From NCBI RefSeq assembly GCF_000426185.1, contig NZ_KE384505.1, forward strand, positions 249,741 through 313,740: DNA of 64,000 nt, written 5' to 3'. Position numbers and translations under genes: made by a program. The notes beneath the pieces are model-generated. The model made no database searches, was not told where the DNA came from, and was given only the letters and a program-made list of their open reading frames with translations. Positions within the stretch are counted from its first letter, which is position 1. Every line of letters begins with the position of its first letter. Shown here piece after piece: positions 16,655 through 25,324 of the stretch. The DNA is from Cellulomonas sp. URHD0024 (lineage in GTDB: Bacteria > Actinomycetota > Actinomycetes > Actinomycetales > Cellulomonadaceae).

Positions 16655-18010
16655 ATGGGTTCTATGGGAATCGACGGCCTCATCAGCGGCCTCGACACGA
16701 CGTCCCTCATCAACTCGTTGATGCAGGCGGAGGCCGCCCCGCAGACCCTGCTGAAGTCGAAGCAGTCGAGCACCACCACCATGGTCTCGGCGCTCCAGTC
16801 GCTGAACACCAAGGTCGCCTCGCTCGCCGAGGCAGCCACCAAGGCCGCGACCGCCGCCTCGTGGGGCGCGACGAAGGCCACCACGTCGGCCACGTCCGTC
16901 ACGGCGAGCACCACGAACGTGGCCCAGGCCACGGCGCTCACGTTCCAGGTGGACAAGGTCGCCCAGAACCAGATCTCGCTGTCCGACGCCTTCACGAGCC
17001 CGACCGCGCTGACCAAGGGCGCCTCGACCGTCACCATCAAGGTCGGCAACACCCTGACGGAGGTCGCGGTCGGCACCGACCCCGCCGCCTTCGCCAAGGC
17101 GATCTCGGGCTCGGACGCCGGCGTCAACGCCGTCGCCGTGACGGTCGGCACCGACACGCGTCTGCAGCTGACGGGCAAGAGCACCGGCAAGGACGCCGCG
17201 TTCACCGTCTACGCCGGCACCAAGGCCGACGTCGAGGCCGAGCTCGCCCTCGGGACCGCCACGAAGATCGACCTCATCGACTCGCGGGTCGCGCAGGACG
17301 CTCAGGTCACCCTGTGGCCCGGCAGCGTCGGCCAGGTGGTGACCTCGAAGAGCAACACCTTCTCGGACGTCCTGTCCGGAACCTCGTTCACGGTGTCCAA
17401 GGTCGAGGCGGACCCCGTCACGCTGACCGTCGCCCGCGACACGGCCGCGCTCACCTCGCTCGCCTCCGGGCTCGTCGGCTCCCTCGGCGTCGTCATCTCC
17501 GAGATCTCGTCGCGGACCTCGACCACGACCTCGACGGACGCCGACGGCCACACGGTCGTCAAGGGTGGCCTGTTCTCCGGCGACAGCGCTGTCCGCCAGC
17601 TCCAGACGGCCGTGTCGAGCGCCGCCTCCTACCCGATCGACGGGATCTCGCCGTCCTCCGTCGGCATCGTCGTCGGCAGCGACGGCACGTTCACGTTCGA
17701 CTCCGCGAAGTTCGCCGCCGCGCTCGACAAGGACCCTGCGCAGGTGCAGAAGGTCGTCGCCGGCATCGCGAAGCGCGTGGCCGACGTGGCCAAGGGCACC
17801 AGCGACTCCATCAGCGGCACGCTCACCCTGAAGATCACGGGTCAGCAGAAGGAGCTGACGGGCCTCAACGACCAGATCGAGGACTGGGACCGGCGCCTCG
17901 CGCTGCGTCGCGAGTCGCTGCAGACCACCTACTCCAACCTCGAGGTCACGCTCTCGGGGCTCAAGTCGCAGTCGTCCTGGCTCTCCGGCCAGCTCGCGGC
18001 CCTCGGCTGA
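16655..18010 (+). CDS. fliD: flagellar filament cap / hook-associated protein 2 (FliD)
   Basis: 451 residues. FliD caps the filament tip and folds incoming flagellin. MGIDGLISGLDTTSLINSLM is the family N-terminus; the C-terminal coiled coil is seen in LNDQIEDWDRRLALRRESLQ and the final SQSSWLSGQLAALG. The middle is Ala/Thr/Val-rich and variable. I start at the ATG at 16655, directly before the family N-terminus; the upstream in-frame extension has no family match and lies in the terminator zone. fliS follows 50 bases later. No separate sigma-28 site is clear before it. Confidence 0.95.
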   Translation: MGSMGIDGLISGLDTTSLINSLMQAEAAPQTLLKSKQSSTTTMVSALQSLNTKVASLAEAATKAATAASWGATKATTSATSVTASTTNVAQATALTFQVDKVAQNQISLSDAFTSPTALTKGASTVTIKVGNTLTEVAVGTDPAAFAKAISGSDAGVNAVAVTVGTDTRLQLTGKSTGKDAAFTVYAGTKADVEAELALGTATKIDLIDSRVAQDAQVTLWPGSVGQVVTSKSNTFSDVLSGTSFTVSKVEADPVTLTVARDTAALTSLASGLVGSLGVVISEISSRTSTTTSTDADGHTVVKGGLFSGDSAVRQLQTAVSSAASYPIDGISPSSVGIVVGSDGTFTFDSAKFAAALDKDPAQVQKVVAGIAKRVADVAKGTSDSISGTLTLKITGQQKELTGLNDQIEDWDRRLALRRESLQTTYSNLEVTLSGLKSQSSWLSGQLAALG

Positions 18011-18060
18011 CCTCGTCGTTCCCACCACTCGTTCCCGACCCCACTGAAGAGGACACCCTC

Positions 18061-18504
18061 ATGCACAGCGTCCGTTCGCAGTACGTGGCCTCCGCGGTCG
18101 CGACGGTCGGCCCCGCACGCCTGCTCACCATGCTGTACGAACGCATGCTCCTCGACGTCGACCGCGCCGTCGGCTGCCTGCGCGCCGGTGACCGCGTCGA
18201 GGGCACCCAGCACCTCGCGCACGCCCAGGAGATCGTCGCCGAGCTCATGGTCAGCCTGCAGGTCGAGGCCTGGGAGGGTGGCGCGCAGCTCATGTCGATC
18301 TACCAGTACCTGCTCGCCGAGCTCATCGAGTCCGGTGTCAAGGGTGACGCCGACCGTGCAGTGGCCTGCCGCGACCTCATCATGCCGTTGGCCGAGGCCT
18401 GGCAGGACGCGGCCGACGGGCTCGCGCGCTCCGCGTCGACCCCCGCTGGCAGCATGCCGACCCGCGACGACGCGATGACCGCCGGCCTGCTCGGCGTCGG
18501 CTGA
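18061..18504 (+). CDS. fliS: flagellin export chaperone FliS
   Basis: 147 residues. FliS binds the C-terminus of flagellin and prevents early polymerisation. The family segment is clear: QYVASAVATVGPARLLTMLYERML near 7-30, then helices with HLAHAQEIVAELMVSLQVEAWEGGAQLMSIYQYL. The ATG has GAAGAGGAC eight bases upstream. Residues 120-147 are a low-complexity tail. It is followed after one base by a small gene of unknown function. Confidence 0.96.
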   Translation: MHSVRSQYVASAVATVGPARLLTMLYERMLLDVDRAVGCLRAGDRVEGTQHLAHAQEIVAELMVSLQVEAWEGGAQLMSIYQYLLAELIESGVKGDADRAVACRDLIMPLAEAWQDAADGLARSASTPAGSMPTRDDAMTAGLLGVG

Positions 18505-18505
18505 C

Positions 18506-18889
18506 ATGTCTCCCGCGAGCGCCGGAGCCAGGGCGCGAGCCACGACGGGGGGCACCATCTCCGACGCCGACGTCGCATGGATCGCCGCCTGGTCGAACGC
18601 GCTCGACGCGCTCGAGCTCGACGTCGACTCCGCCGACGAGCTGCTCCGCACCGCGCACCTGACGTCCGTGCAGGACGTGGCGCGGGCCTCCGCCTGGCAA
18701 CCCCCGCAGGACCTGGGCCCGCTGCCCGCCTCGCTCGAGGTTCGTGCCCGCGCCCTGCTGCGCCGGCAGCTCGAGACGTCCCGCCGGGTCGGCCAGGCCG
18801 TGGTGGTCAGCCGCCGCCAGCTCGCGGCCACCCGGGCGCTGAGCTTCCGTGACCCGGAGGCCGCCGTCTACTTCGACGACGAGGTCTGA
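18506..18889 (+). CDS. small helical protein after fliS, possible FliT-like
   Basis: 127 residues, no family recognised with certainty. From residue 20 it is helical and acidic (DADVAWIAAWSNALDALELDVDSADELL) and ends in LAATRALSFRDPEAAVYFDDEV. Its place, one base after fliS and following fliD, is where the FliD chaperone FliT lies in other bacteria, and the size fits, so a chaperone role is a reasonable guess from context only. The ATG directly follows the fliS TGA. A 22-bp tandem array begins 20 bases past the stop. Confidence 0.6.
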   Translation: MSPASAGARARATTGGTISDADVAWIAAWSNALDALELDVDSADELLRTAHLTSVQDVARASAWQPPQDLGPLPASLEVRARALLRRQLETSRRVGQAVVVSRRQLAATRALSFRDPEAAVYFDDEV

Positions 18890-18908
18890 CCGGCGCGTCT
18901 GCGCCAGG

Positions 18909-19018
18909 CGACGCACGACCGACGCACCGCCGACGCACGACCGACGCACCGCCGACGCACGACCGACGCACCGCCGACGCACGACCGACGCACCGCCGAC
19001 GCACGACCGACGCACCGC
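18909..19018. repeat. five 22-bp tandem repeats
   Basis: Five perfect copies of CGACGCACGACCGACGCACCGC run from 18909 to 19018. Each copy is itself two 11-mers differing at two positions. The array lies in the 284-base gap (18890-19173) between the small gene and flgB, just upstream of the flgB promoter. The rest of the gap holds only that promoter. Confidence 0.97.
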
Positions 19019-19063
19019 CGTGCGCCGCCGGACGGGTGAATGAGAGCCCGAAGCAGGTTTCTC

Positions 19064-19091
19064 CTACAAACCCCGGCCCCCCGGCCGATGG
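19064..19091 (+). promoter_or_regulatory. sigma-28-type promoter of the flgB operon
   Basis: CTACAA, 14 bases, then GCCGATGG, same spacing as the flagellin promoter. Start of transcription would be near 19098, about 75 bases before flgB. Confidence 0.6.
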
Positions 19092-19173
19092 ATCGACTTG
19101 AGCACGGATCGCTCATGCAGCAGGCCAAGGATCGGCCGATACGCACTTCTCTTCGGTGGGGTGGACCCTTCGC

Positions 19174-19515
19174 ATGTTCGATTCCGTGAGCTCTGTCGCG
19201 CTCCACAGCGCGCTCGACGGCCTGGCCCTGCGCCAGCGCGTCATCGCTGACAACGTCGCGAACATCCAGACCCCCGGCTACCACGCCAAGAAGGTGTCGT
19301 TCGAGGACGAGCTGTCCAAGGCGGTGAGCCACGGCAACGGTGCCGTCTCGGCACACGTCGCCCGCTCCCTCGAGCCCACCCGCGAAGACGGGAACAACGT
19401 CAATCTCGACGAGGAGACCCTGTTGAACGTCGACACCAACCTCCGCTTCCAGCTGGCCTCCCAGGCGATGTCGAACGAGTTCTCGTCCGTGCGCGCCGCG
19501 ATGCGGACGAACTGA
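19174..19515 (+). CDS. flgB: flagellar basal-body rod protein FlgB
   Basis: 113 residues. Proximal rod subunit. FDSVSSVALHSALDGLALRQ and DNVANIQTPGYHAKKV are the rod N-terminal signature; the C-terminus FQLASQAMSNEFSSVRAAMRT closes the coiled coil. F43-x-x-x-L47 (FEDEL) fits the export-gate motif. The ATG at 19174 gives the normal length; a longer in-frame GTG adds six residues without support. It is the first gene of a long tight operon running to flgE; the next gene starts on the last base of its stop. Confidence 0.95.
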   Translation: MFDSVSSVALHSALDGLALRQRVIADNVANIQTPGYHAKKVSFEDELSKAVSHGNGAVSAHVARSLEPTREDGNNVNLDEETLLNVDTNLRFQLASQAMSNEFSSVRAAMRTN

Positions 19516-19913
19516 TGACCATCTTCGGCGCGATCGGCATCGCGAGCACCGGCCTGACCGTCCACCGCAAGTGGCTCGACGCGGTCAGCGACAACCTGGC
19601 GAACGCCAACACCGTCCGTTCCACGAGCGAGTCGGCCTTCCAGCAGAAGTACGTGATCGCCCAGGAGATGACCGGCGGCGACGGCGGCGTCCAGGTCGCG
19701 GGCGTCCTCGAGGGCAGCGCTGAGGGGCGGCTCGTCTACGAGCCGGACCACCCGCTCGCCGACAAGGACGGCTACGTGCGCTACCCCGACATCGACATGT
19801 CGAGCCAGATGACCCAGCTGATCATGGCCCAGCGCGGCTACCAGGCGAACGCCGCCGTGGTGGACCGCGCCAAGGAGACCTACCAGGCAGCCCTCCAGAT
19901 CGGACGCAACTGA
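19515..19913 (+). CDS. flgC: flagellar basal-body rod protein FlgC
   Basis: 132 residues. Rod subunit next to FlgB. FGAIGIASTGLTVHRKWLDA and SDNLANANTVRSTSESAFQQK replace the usual N-N-I-A-N-x-N-T motif closely; the end SQMTQLIMAQRGYQANAAVVD is the classic FlgC/FlgE C-terminal motif. Its ATG overlaps the flgB TGA by one base and its own TGA is followed the same way by fliE. No flgF or flgG lies in the window, so FlgB and FlgC are the only rod-type proteins seen besides FliE. Confidence 0.96.
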   Translation: MTIFGAIGIASTGLTVHRKWLDAVSDNLANANTVRSTSESAFQQKYVIAQEMTGGDGGVQVAGVLEGSAEGRLVYEPDHPLADKDGYVRYPDIDMSSQMTQLIMAQRGYQANAAVVDRAKETYQAALQIGRN

Positions 19914-20221
19914 TGACCATCCCCATCTCCGCGATCAGCGGTGTCACGTCCGTCGCCGCCCCGACGGCGCCCGTCGCTCCCGCCGCCACCGGTTCGACCT
20001 CCGGTGCGGGGTTCGCCAACATCCTCAGCGGCGTGGACAACCTGCAGCAGCTGCAGTCGACGACGAACGACCTCGCGGTCAAGGCCGTCACAGGTGACCT
20101 CACCGACGTGCACGACTACTCGATCGCGGCGGCCGAGTCGTCGACCGCGCTCGAGCTGACCGCCGCGGTGCGCAACAAGGCCGTCGAGGCGTTCAACGAG
20201 ATCATGCGGATGCAGGGCTGA
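19913..20221 (+). CDS. fliE: flagellar hook-basal body protein FliE
   Basis: 102 residues. FliE links the MS ring to the rod and is an early export substrate. The N-terminus is disordered and Ala/Thr/Pro-rich, then GFANILSGVDNLQQLQSTTNDL and the conserved end LELTAAVRNKAVEAFNEIMRM. F34-x-x-x-L38 matches the export-gate motif. One-base overlaps on both sides tie it to flgC and fliF. Confidence 0.95.
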   Translation: MTIPISAISGVTSVAAPTAPVAPAATGSTSGAGFANILSGVDNLQQLQSTTNDLAVKAVTGDLTDVHDYSIAAAESSTALELTAAVRNKAVEAFNEIMRMQG

Positions 20222-21849
20222 TGCCCGCACAGCTCCAGGCGGTTCTCGACCGCCTCACGGGTGCCGTCAAGCAGTTCTCGATGGCACAGCGCACGCTCGG
20301 CATCATCGGCATCGCGGTCCTGGTGCTCGGTGCCGCGTTCTTCAGCAGCACCCTGAACAAGCCGACCCTGACGCCGCTGTTCACCAGCCTCTCGGGTGCT
20401 GACGCCAGCGCGATCGTGGACCAGCTCGCCTCGGACGGTGTGAAGTACGAGCTGACCGACGGCGGCTCCACGGTGATGGTGCCGGCCGACAAGCTGTACG
20501 GCGAGCGCATCAAGCTCGCTGCTGCCGGCCTGCCCACCAACGCCGACGGCGGCGGCTACTCGCTGCTCGACGACATGCCCATGACGGCCTCGGAGTTCGA
20601 GCAGCAGACCACCTACCAGCGCGCGCTCGAGGGCGAGCTGGCGAAGACGATCGGCGCGATCGACGGCGTCCAGGCCGCGACGGTCAAGCTCGCGGTCCCG
20701 GAGGACACCGTCTTCGTCGACAAGAAGGCCGACCCCACGGCGTCCGTGTTCGTGCGGACCGCGCCCGGCACGACCCTGAACCCCGGACAGGTGCAGTCGA
20801 TCGTGCACCTCGTCTCGGCGGGCATCCCGGACATGGTGCCGACGGACGTCGCGGTCGTCGACTCGACCGGTCAGGTGCTGTCCACGGTCGGCGCCGGCGC
20901 CGGCGCCACGGGGAACGGACTGGCAGACCAGCAGACCACCGACTACGAGAACCGCGTCGGCACCGCCGTCCAGGCGCTGCTCGACCGCGTGGTGGGCGCC
21001 GGCAACGCCGCGGTCACCGTCAACGCGCAGCTCAACTACGACCAGACGTCGACCACCAAGGAGGAGTTCTCGGCCCCGTCGCCGAGCACCGCTCCTCTCG
21101 CCTCCTCGACCAAGACCGAGGAGTACAGCGGCGGCGCGGGCGCAGGAGCGACCGGCGTGCTCGGCCCGGACAACATCGCGGTGCCGAACGGCGGCGCAGC
21201 GGACGGCAGCGGCGCGTACAAGTCGACCAGCGAGGACGTCACCAACTCGGTGAACAAGTCCACCGAGACGACCACGGCGGCGCCCGGCGCCGTCAAGCGC
21301 CAGTCCGTCGCGGTCGCCGTGAACGCGGACGCCGCCCCCGGCCTCGACATGGCCAACCTGCAGGCGATGGTGGCGGCCGCGGCCGGTATCGACGCGACCC
21401 GCGGGGACACCATCGCGGTGCAGGCCATGGCGTTCGACACGACCGCCGCCAAGGCCGCGACGAAGGCGCTGGCACAGGCCGACGCCGACAAGAAGGCCGC
21501 CGCCCAGAACGCGCTGATGGAGAAGGCCGCGATCGGCGGGGCCGTCGTCATCGGCCTGATGATCCTGTTCATCGTCATCGCGTTCACCCGCCGCAACAGC
21601 CGCAAGGCTCGTCGCACGTCGCTCGACCTGGGTGAGCTCGCCGTGCTGAACGAGCGCGCAGAGCAGCTGGCGCTCGAGGCTGCCGAGATCGACGCGATGC
21701 CTGCCTTGCCGCCCGCCCCGCTGCCGCTGGCTCCGGACCCGGTCGCCATCAAGCGCGCCGAGATCGCCATGCTCGCGGAGGAGCAGCCCGACGAGGTCGC
21801 CGACCTGCTCCGCGGGTGGCTCGGCGAGTCGAGCAGGTCACGCCGATGA
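20221..21849 (+). CDS. fliF: flagellar MS-ring protein FliF
   Basis: 542 residues. Builds the membrane ring on which the motor forms. Membrane helices: about 23-42 (GIIGIAVLVLGAAFFSSTL) and about 438-458 (IGGAVVIGLMILFIVIAF). Between them are ring-building motifs (TPLFTSLSGADASAIVDQL, YQRALEGELAKTIGAIDGVQAATVKLAVP) and a disordered Ser/Gly-rich stretch near 280-340. The end EIAMLAEEQPDEVADLLRGWL is the FliG-binding tail. Its TGA overlaps the fliG ATG (ATGA). Confidence 0.97.
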   Translation: MPAQLQAVLDRLTGAVKQFSMAQRTLGIIGIAVLVLGAAFFSSTLNKPTLTPLFTSLSGADASAIVDQLASDGVKYELTDGGSTVMVPADKLYGERIKLAAAGLPTNADGGGYSLLDDMPMTASEFEQQTTYQRALEGELAKTIGAIDGVQAATVKLAVPEDTVFVDKKADPTASVFVRTAPGTTLNPGQVQSIVHLVSAGIPDMVPTDVAVVDSTGQVLSTVGAGAGATGNGLADQQTTDYENRVGTAVQALLDRVVGAGNAAVTVNAQLNYDQTSTTKEEFSAPSPSTAPLASSTKTEEYSGGAGAGATGVLGPDNIAVPNGGAADGSGAYKSTSEDVTNSVNKSTETTTAAPGAVKRQSVAVAVNADAAPGLDMANLQAMVAAAAGIDATRGDTIAVQAMAFDTTAAKAATKALAQADADKKAAAQNALMEKAAIGGAVVIGLMILFIVIAFTRRNSRKARRTSLDLGELAVLNERAEQLALEAAEIDAMPALPPAPLPLAPDPVAIKRAEIAMLAEEQPDEVADLLRGWLGESSRSRR

Positions 21850-22847
21850 GCGCCCTGACCGGTACGCAGAAGGCCGCCATGCTCCTGCTCCAGCTGGGCA
21901 AGGACCGTGCCGCCAAGGTGATGGCCGAGCTCGACGTGGCCGAGATCGAGGAGCTCACGGCGGAGATCATGCGCCTGGAGCACGTCGAGCAGGTCATGGC
22001 CGACCAGGTGCTCGAGGAGTTCTACGCGGCCTCGGTGGTCGGGCCGGGCGTCGTCGGTGGCACCCTGCTGGCGCAGCACCTGCTGGTGTCCTCCCTCGGC
22101 GCCGAGCAGGCCGGCCTGATGATGGAGCGGCTGCAGACGAGCATGGCGGGCCAGCCGTTCGAGTTCCTCCAGCAGGCCGACCCCCGGCAGGTGCTCTCGC
22201 TCCTCAACGGCGAGCACCCGCAGGCCATCGCCCTCGTGCTCGCCCACCTGCGCCCGGAGCACGCGTCCTCGATCCTCGCCGGCCTCGAGAGGGACCTGCA
22301 GGGCGACGTCGCGCACCGCATCGCGCTCATGGAGCGCGCCTCGCCGGACGTCGTCGCGCTGATCGCGGAGTCGATGCAGCGCAAGGCGTCCACCGTGCTC
22401 GCACCCCGCGAGCTGGCCCCCGTCGGTGGTCTGCAGCCCCTCGTCGAGATCATCAACCGCGCCGACCCGACCACCGAGAAGCTCATCCTCGAGGGCCTGG
22501 AGGCGCGCGACGAGGAGCTGGCCGAGGAAGTCCGCAGCCGGATGTTCGTGTTCGGCGACATCGTCCTGCTCGAGGACCGTGCCATGCAGCTGGTGCTGCG
22601 TGCCGTGGAGACCAACCAGCTGTCGATCGCGCTCAAGGGTGTCAGCAACGAGGTCCGCGACACCGTGCTGCGCAACCTGTCCGAGCGCGCCCGCGACAAC
22701 CTCGTCGAGGAGATCGACATGCTCGGCCCGGTGCGTCTCTCGCAGGTCGAGGACGCCCGCGCGGAGATCGTCCAGTCGATCCGCCGGCTCGAGGAAGCCG
22801 GCCAGATCGTGCTGCGTCGCGACGGAGAGGACGAGTACGTTGCGTGA
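21846..22847 (+). CDS. fliG: flagellar motor switch protein FliG
   Basis: 333 residues. Rotor protein that meets MotA and generates torque. N-domain (TGTQKAAMLLLQLGKDRAAKV) binds FliF; the middle has the EHPQAIALVLAHL switch helix and the C-domain has EEVRSRMFVFGDIVLLEDRA and LSIALKGV, which carries the charged torque residues (Arg, Asp, Asp, Arg in order). The ATG overlaps the fliF stop; an in-frame ATG further up adds ten residues that do not belong to the family. Confidence 0.97.
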   Translation: MSALTGTQKAAMLLLQLGKDRAAKVMAELDVAEIEELTAEIMRLEHVEQVMADQVLEEFYAASVVGPGVVGGTLLAQHLLVSSLGAEQAGLMMERLQTSMAGQPFEFLQQADPRQVLSLLNGEHPQAIALVLAHLRPEHASSILAGLERDLQGDVAHRIALMERASPDVVALIAESMQRKASTVLAPRELAPVGGLQPLVEIINRADPTTEKLILEGLEARDEELAEEVRSRMFVFGDIVLLEDRAMQLVLRAVETNQLSIALKGVSNEVRDTVLRNLSERARDNLVEEIDMLGPVRLSQVEDARAEIVQSIRRLEEAGQIVLRRDGEDEYVA

Positions 22848-22872
22848 CGGTCTGGTGGTCGGACTGACGACC

Positions 22873-23550
22873 ATGGATGCTGCGACGACGCGAGCACGCT
22901 CGGGCTTCGTGCCCGGCGGGTTCGGCGTCGTGCCGCCGGCGTCCGGCGCGCCCGATGCGTTCCGACCGTCTGAGCTGCGGGCTGTCGAGCTGAGCGACGA
23001 CGTCCGCGACAGCGCGCACGCGGTGGGCTTCGCGGCCGGCTTCGCCGCGGGCGCCCGTGAGTCCGCCGCGGTCGCCGCTGTGGAAGCAGCCCGGGCCGCT
23101 ACCGAGCGTGCCGAGCAGGCCGCCACGGCGGGTGCACTGCTCGGCCAGGCGCTCGACGTGCTGGCGAGGGCCGCGGACGCCGCGTCGGCGCGGACCGCTC
23201 TCGTGCTCCACGACGCCGAAGAGCTCCTGCACACCGAGGCCTTCGAGCTGGCGCGGGCCGTGCTCGGCGTCGAGCTGTCCGACCACGAGCAGTCCGCGCG
23301 CGCCGCGCTGGCTCGCGTGCTCTCCGCGCCGCGCTCGGCCGAGGCCGTCACCGTGCACCTCAGCCCGCGTGACCTCGAGACGTTGGACAGCATCGGCGTC
23401 GACGACCTCCCGGACGGCGTCCGGCTCGTCGCGGACCCGTCGCTGGCTCCCGGCGACGCGCTCGCGGTGCACCCCGACGGCTACCTGGATGCCCGGATCG
23501 GGGCCGCCCTCGAGCGGGCGCGGGCCGCGCTGGCAGGGGAGCTGGCATGA
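22873..23550 (+). CDS. fliH: FliH-like regulator of the export ATPase
   Basis: 225 residues. Weakly conserved, as usual for FliH. It has a long Ala/Glu-rich helix (AAGFAAGARESAAVAAVEAARAATERAEQ, in part) and a C-terminal half with VTVHLSPRDLETLDSIG and VRLVADPSLAPGDALAVHPDGYLDARI, the FliH/HrpE end signature. It holds the ATPase FliI at the export gate. Position between fliG and fliI supports the name. The start is uncertain: ATG at 22873 is used; TTG at 22840 and GTG at 22855 are in frame and would bring it next to fliG. It overlaps fliI by four bases. Confidence 0.85.
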   Translation: MDAATTRARSGFVPGGFGVVPPASGAPDAFRPSELRAVELSDDVRDSAHAVGFAAGFAAGARESAAVAAVEAARAATERAEQAATAGALLGQALDVLARAADAASARTALVLHDAEELLHTEAFELARAVLGVELSDHEQSARAALARVLSAPRSAEAVTVHLSPRDLETLDSIGVDDLPDGVRLVADPSLAPGDALAVHPDGYLDARIGAALERARAALAGELA

Positions 23551-24884
23551 CGACCCTCCTGGAAGACGCACCCCGCAGCCGCTGGAGCGCCGCCCTCGCG
23601 GCGGTGACCCCCGAGGTCGTCGGCACCGTCCGCACGGTCGTCGGGCTCTCGATCGACGTGGCCGGCACGGACGCCGCGCTCGGCGAGCTCGTGCGCATCG
23701 GCGACGGTCCGGACGACTCGGTGCTCGCGGAGGTCGTCGCGACCGCCGACGGCACCGTCCGCTGCATGCCGCTCGGTCACACCCACGGGCTCCGCGCCGG
23801 GATGGACGCGCGCCCGTTGGGCCGCTCGCTCCACGTCCCCGTCGGCACCGGGCTGCTCGGCCGCGTCATCGACGGCCTGGGTCGGCCGATCGACGGCCTG
23901 GGCCCGTTGCGCGCGGACGCGTGGGTCCCGATGGACGGGCGTGCTCCGCACCCGCTCGACAGGGCCCGCGTCGACACCCCGCTCGACCTGGGCGTCCGGG
24001 TCATGGACACCCTGATCACGGTCGGCCGCGGCCAGCGCATGGGCCTGTTCGCCGGGTCCGGCGTCGGCAAGTCGAGCCTGCTGTCGATGATCGCGCGGGG
24101 GACCGACGCCGAGGTGTCCGTCATCGCGCTCGTCGGTGAGCGTGGTCGTGAGGTCCGCGAGTTCCTCGAGGACGACCTGGGCCCTGAGGGTCTGGCCCGT
24201 TCCGTGGTGGTCGTCGCGACCTCCGACGAGCCGCCGCTCGTCCGGCTGCGGTCGGCGTTCGTCGCCACCCGGATCGCGGAGCACCTGCGCGACAGCGGGG
24301 CGCACGCCGTGCTGATGATGGACTCGCTGACCCGCGTGGCGATGGCGCAGCGCGAGATCGGCCTGTCGGTCGGCGAACCGCCCGCGACCCGCGGCTACCC
24401 GCCGAGCACGTTCGCGCTGCTCGCGCAGCTCCTGGAGCGTGCCGGAACGGGCCGGACCGGCTCGGTCACCGGGCTCTACACCGTGCTCGTCGACGGCGAC
24501 GACCACAACGAGCCGATCGCCGACGCCGCACGCTCGATCCTCGACGGGCACGTCGTGCTCGACCGGCGCCTCGCGGTGGCCGGCCACTTCCCGTCCGTCG
24601 ACGCGCTGGCCTCGATCAGCCGCGTCGCCAACCGGGTGACCTCCGCAGACCAGCGCGCGTTGGCGTCACGCCTCCGTGCCGTGATGGCCGCGCGCCGCCA
24701 GGCACAGGACCTCATCGACGTCGGTGCGTACGTCGCCGGCTCCAACCCGCTCGTCGACGCGGCCGTCACGCACGGCAAGGCGATCGACGCGTTCCTGCGG
24801 CAGGGGATGGACGAGCCCGCTGCCAGTGCACAGTCGTGGGCGCACCTGGGTGCGCTCGTCGAGGCGTTGGGAGACGAGTCATGA
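23547..24884 (+). CDS. fliI: flagellar export ATPase FliI
   Basis: 445 residues. Hexameric ATPase that feeds substrates to the flagellar type III gate. Walker A is GLFAGSGVGKSSLL near 170-183; Walker B ends in AVLMMDSLTRVA near 255-265; VGERGREVREFLEDDLG and the RGYPPSTFALLAQLLERAG motif are family marks. The ATG overlaps the fliH stop and its TGA overlaps fliJ (ATGA). Confidence 0.97.
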   Translation: MTTLLEDAPRSRWSAALAAVTPEVVGTVRTVVGLSIDVAGTDAALGELVRIGDGPDDSVLAEVVATADGTVRCMPLGHTHGLRAGMDARPLGRSLHVPVGTGLLGRVIDGLGRPIDGLGPLRADAWVPMDGRAPHPLDRARVDTPLDLGVRVMDTLITVGRGQRMGLFAGSGVGKSSLLSMIARGTDAEVSVIALVGERGREVREFLEDDLGPEGLARSVVVVATSDEPPLVRLRSAFVATRIAEHLRDSGAHAVLMMDSLTRVAMAQREIGLSVGEPPATRGYPPSTFALLAQLLERAGTGRTGSVTGLYTVLVDGDDHNEPIADAARSILDGHVVLDRRLAVAGHFPSVDALASISRVANRVTSADQRALASRLRAVMAARRQAQDLIDVGAYVAGSNPLVDAAVTHGKAIDAFLRQGMDEPAASAQSWAHLGALVEALGDES

Positions 24885-25324
24885 GCAGGCCGTTCCCCCT
24901 CGCCGGCCTCCTGCGCCTGCGGACGCTGACCGAGGACCGTGCCGCGTCCGAGCTGGCCCTGGCCCGCCGCGACCAGGCCCGCGCCGAGCAGCGTGCCCGC
25001 GACACCGCGGAGCGCCTCAGCGGAGCGACCCTGCCCAGCGGGGACGACATGCTCGCCTTCCGCGCCGCGATCGCCGGCCGCGCGGCTCTCGGCTCGCTCC
25101 TGACGGAGCGTCGGATCGAGGTGGCCACCGCCGAGACCGTGTCCGACGAACGTGCCGAGACCTGGAGCGAGGCGCGCCAGCAGGTGCGCGCGCTCGAGCG
25201 CCTCGAAGAGCGGCACCAGGAGGCCGAGCGCCTCGAGGAGTCCCGCGCCGAGCAGAAGGTGCTCGACGAGATCGCCGGGCGCCGCGCGTCGGACGCCGGC
25301 TCGCAGAACGGGAGCGAGGGCTGA
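24881..25324 (+). CDS. fliJ: flagellar FliJ-like coiled-coil protein
   Basis: 147 residues, nearly all predicted helical coiled coil rich in Arg, Glu and Ala: FPLAGLLRLRTLTEDRAASELA at the start, then SEARQQVRALERLEERHQEAERLEESRAEQKVLDEIA. This is the FliJ pattern, the stalk inside the FliI ring that recycles chaperones. ATG at 24881 overlaps the fliI stop; a longer frame upstream belongs to fliI. The hydrolase gene begins on the last base of its stop. Confidence 0.9.
   Translation: MSRPFPLAGLLRLRTLTEDRAASELALARRDQARAEQRARDTAERLSGATLPSGDDMLAFRAAIAGRAALGSLLTERRIEVATAETVSDERAETWSEARQQVRALERLEERHQEAERLEESRAEQKVLDEIAGRRASDAGSQNGSEG

Noticed and set aside
18909..19018. CRISPR-like look of the 22-bp array
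   Set aside because: No spacers between units and no cas genes; it is a plain tandem repeat. The same holds for 8518-8613 and 60901-60988.
19135..19142. GCCGATAC as a second sigma-28 -10 box before flgB
   Set aside because: No CT-type -35 at the right distance, and the resulting leader would be very short.
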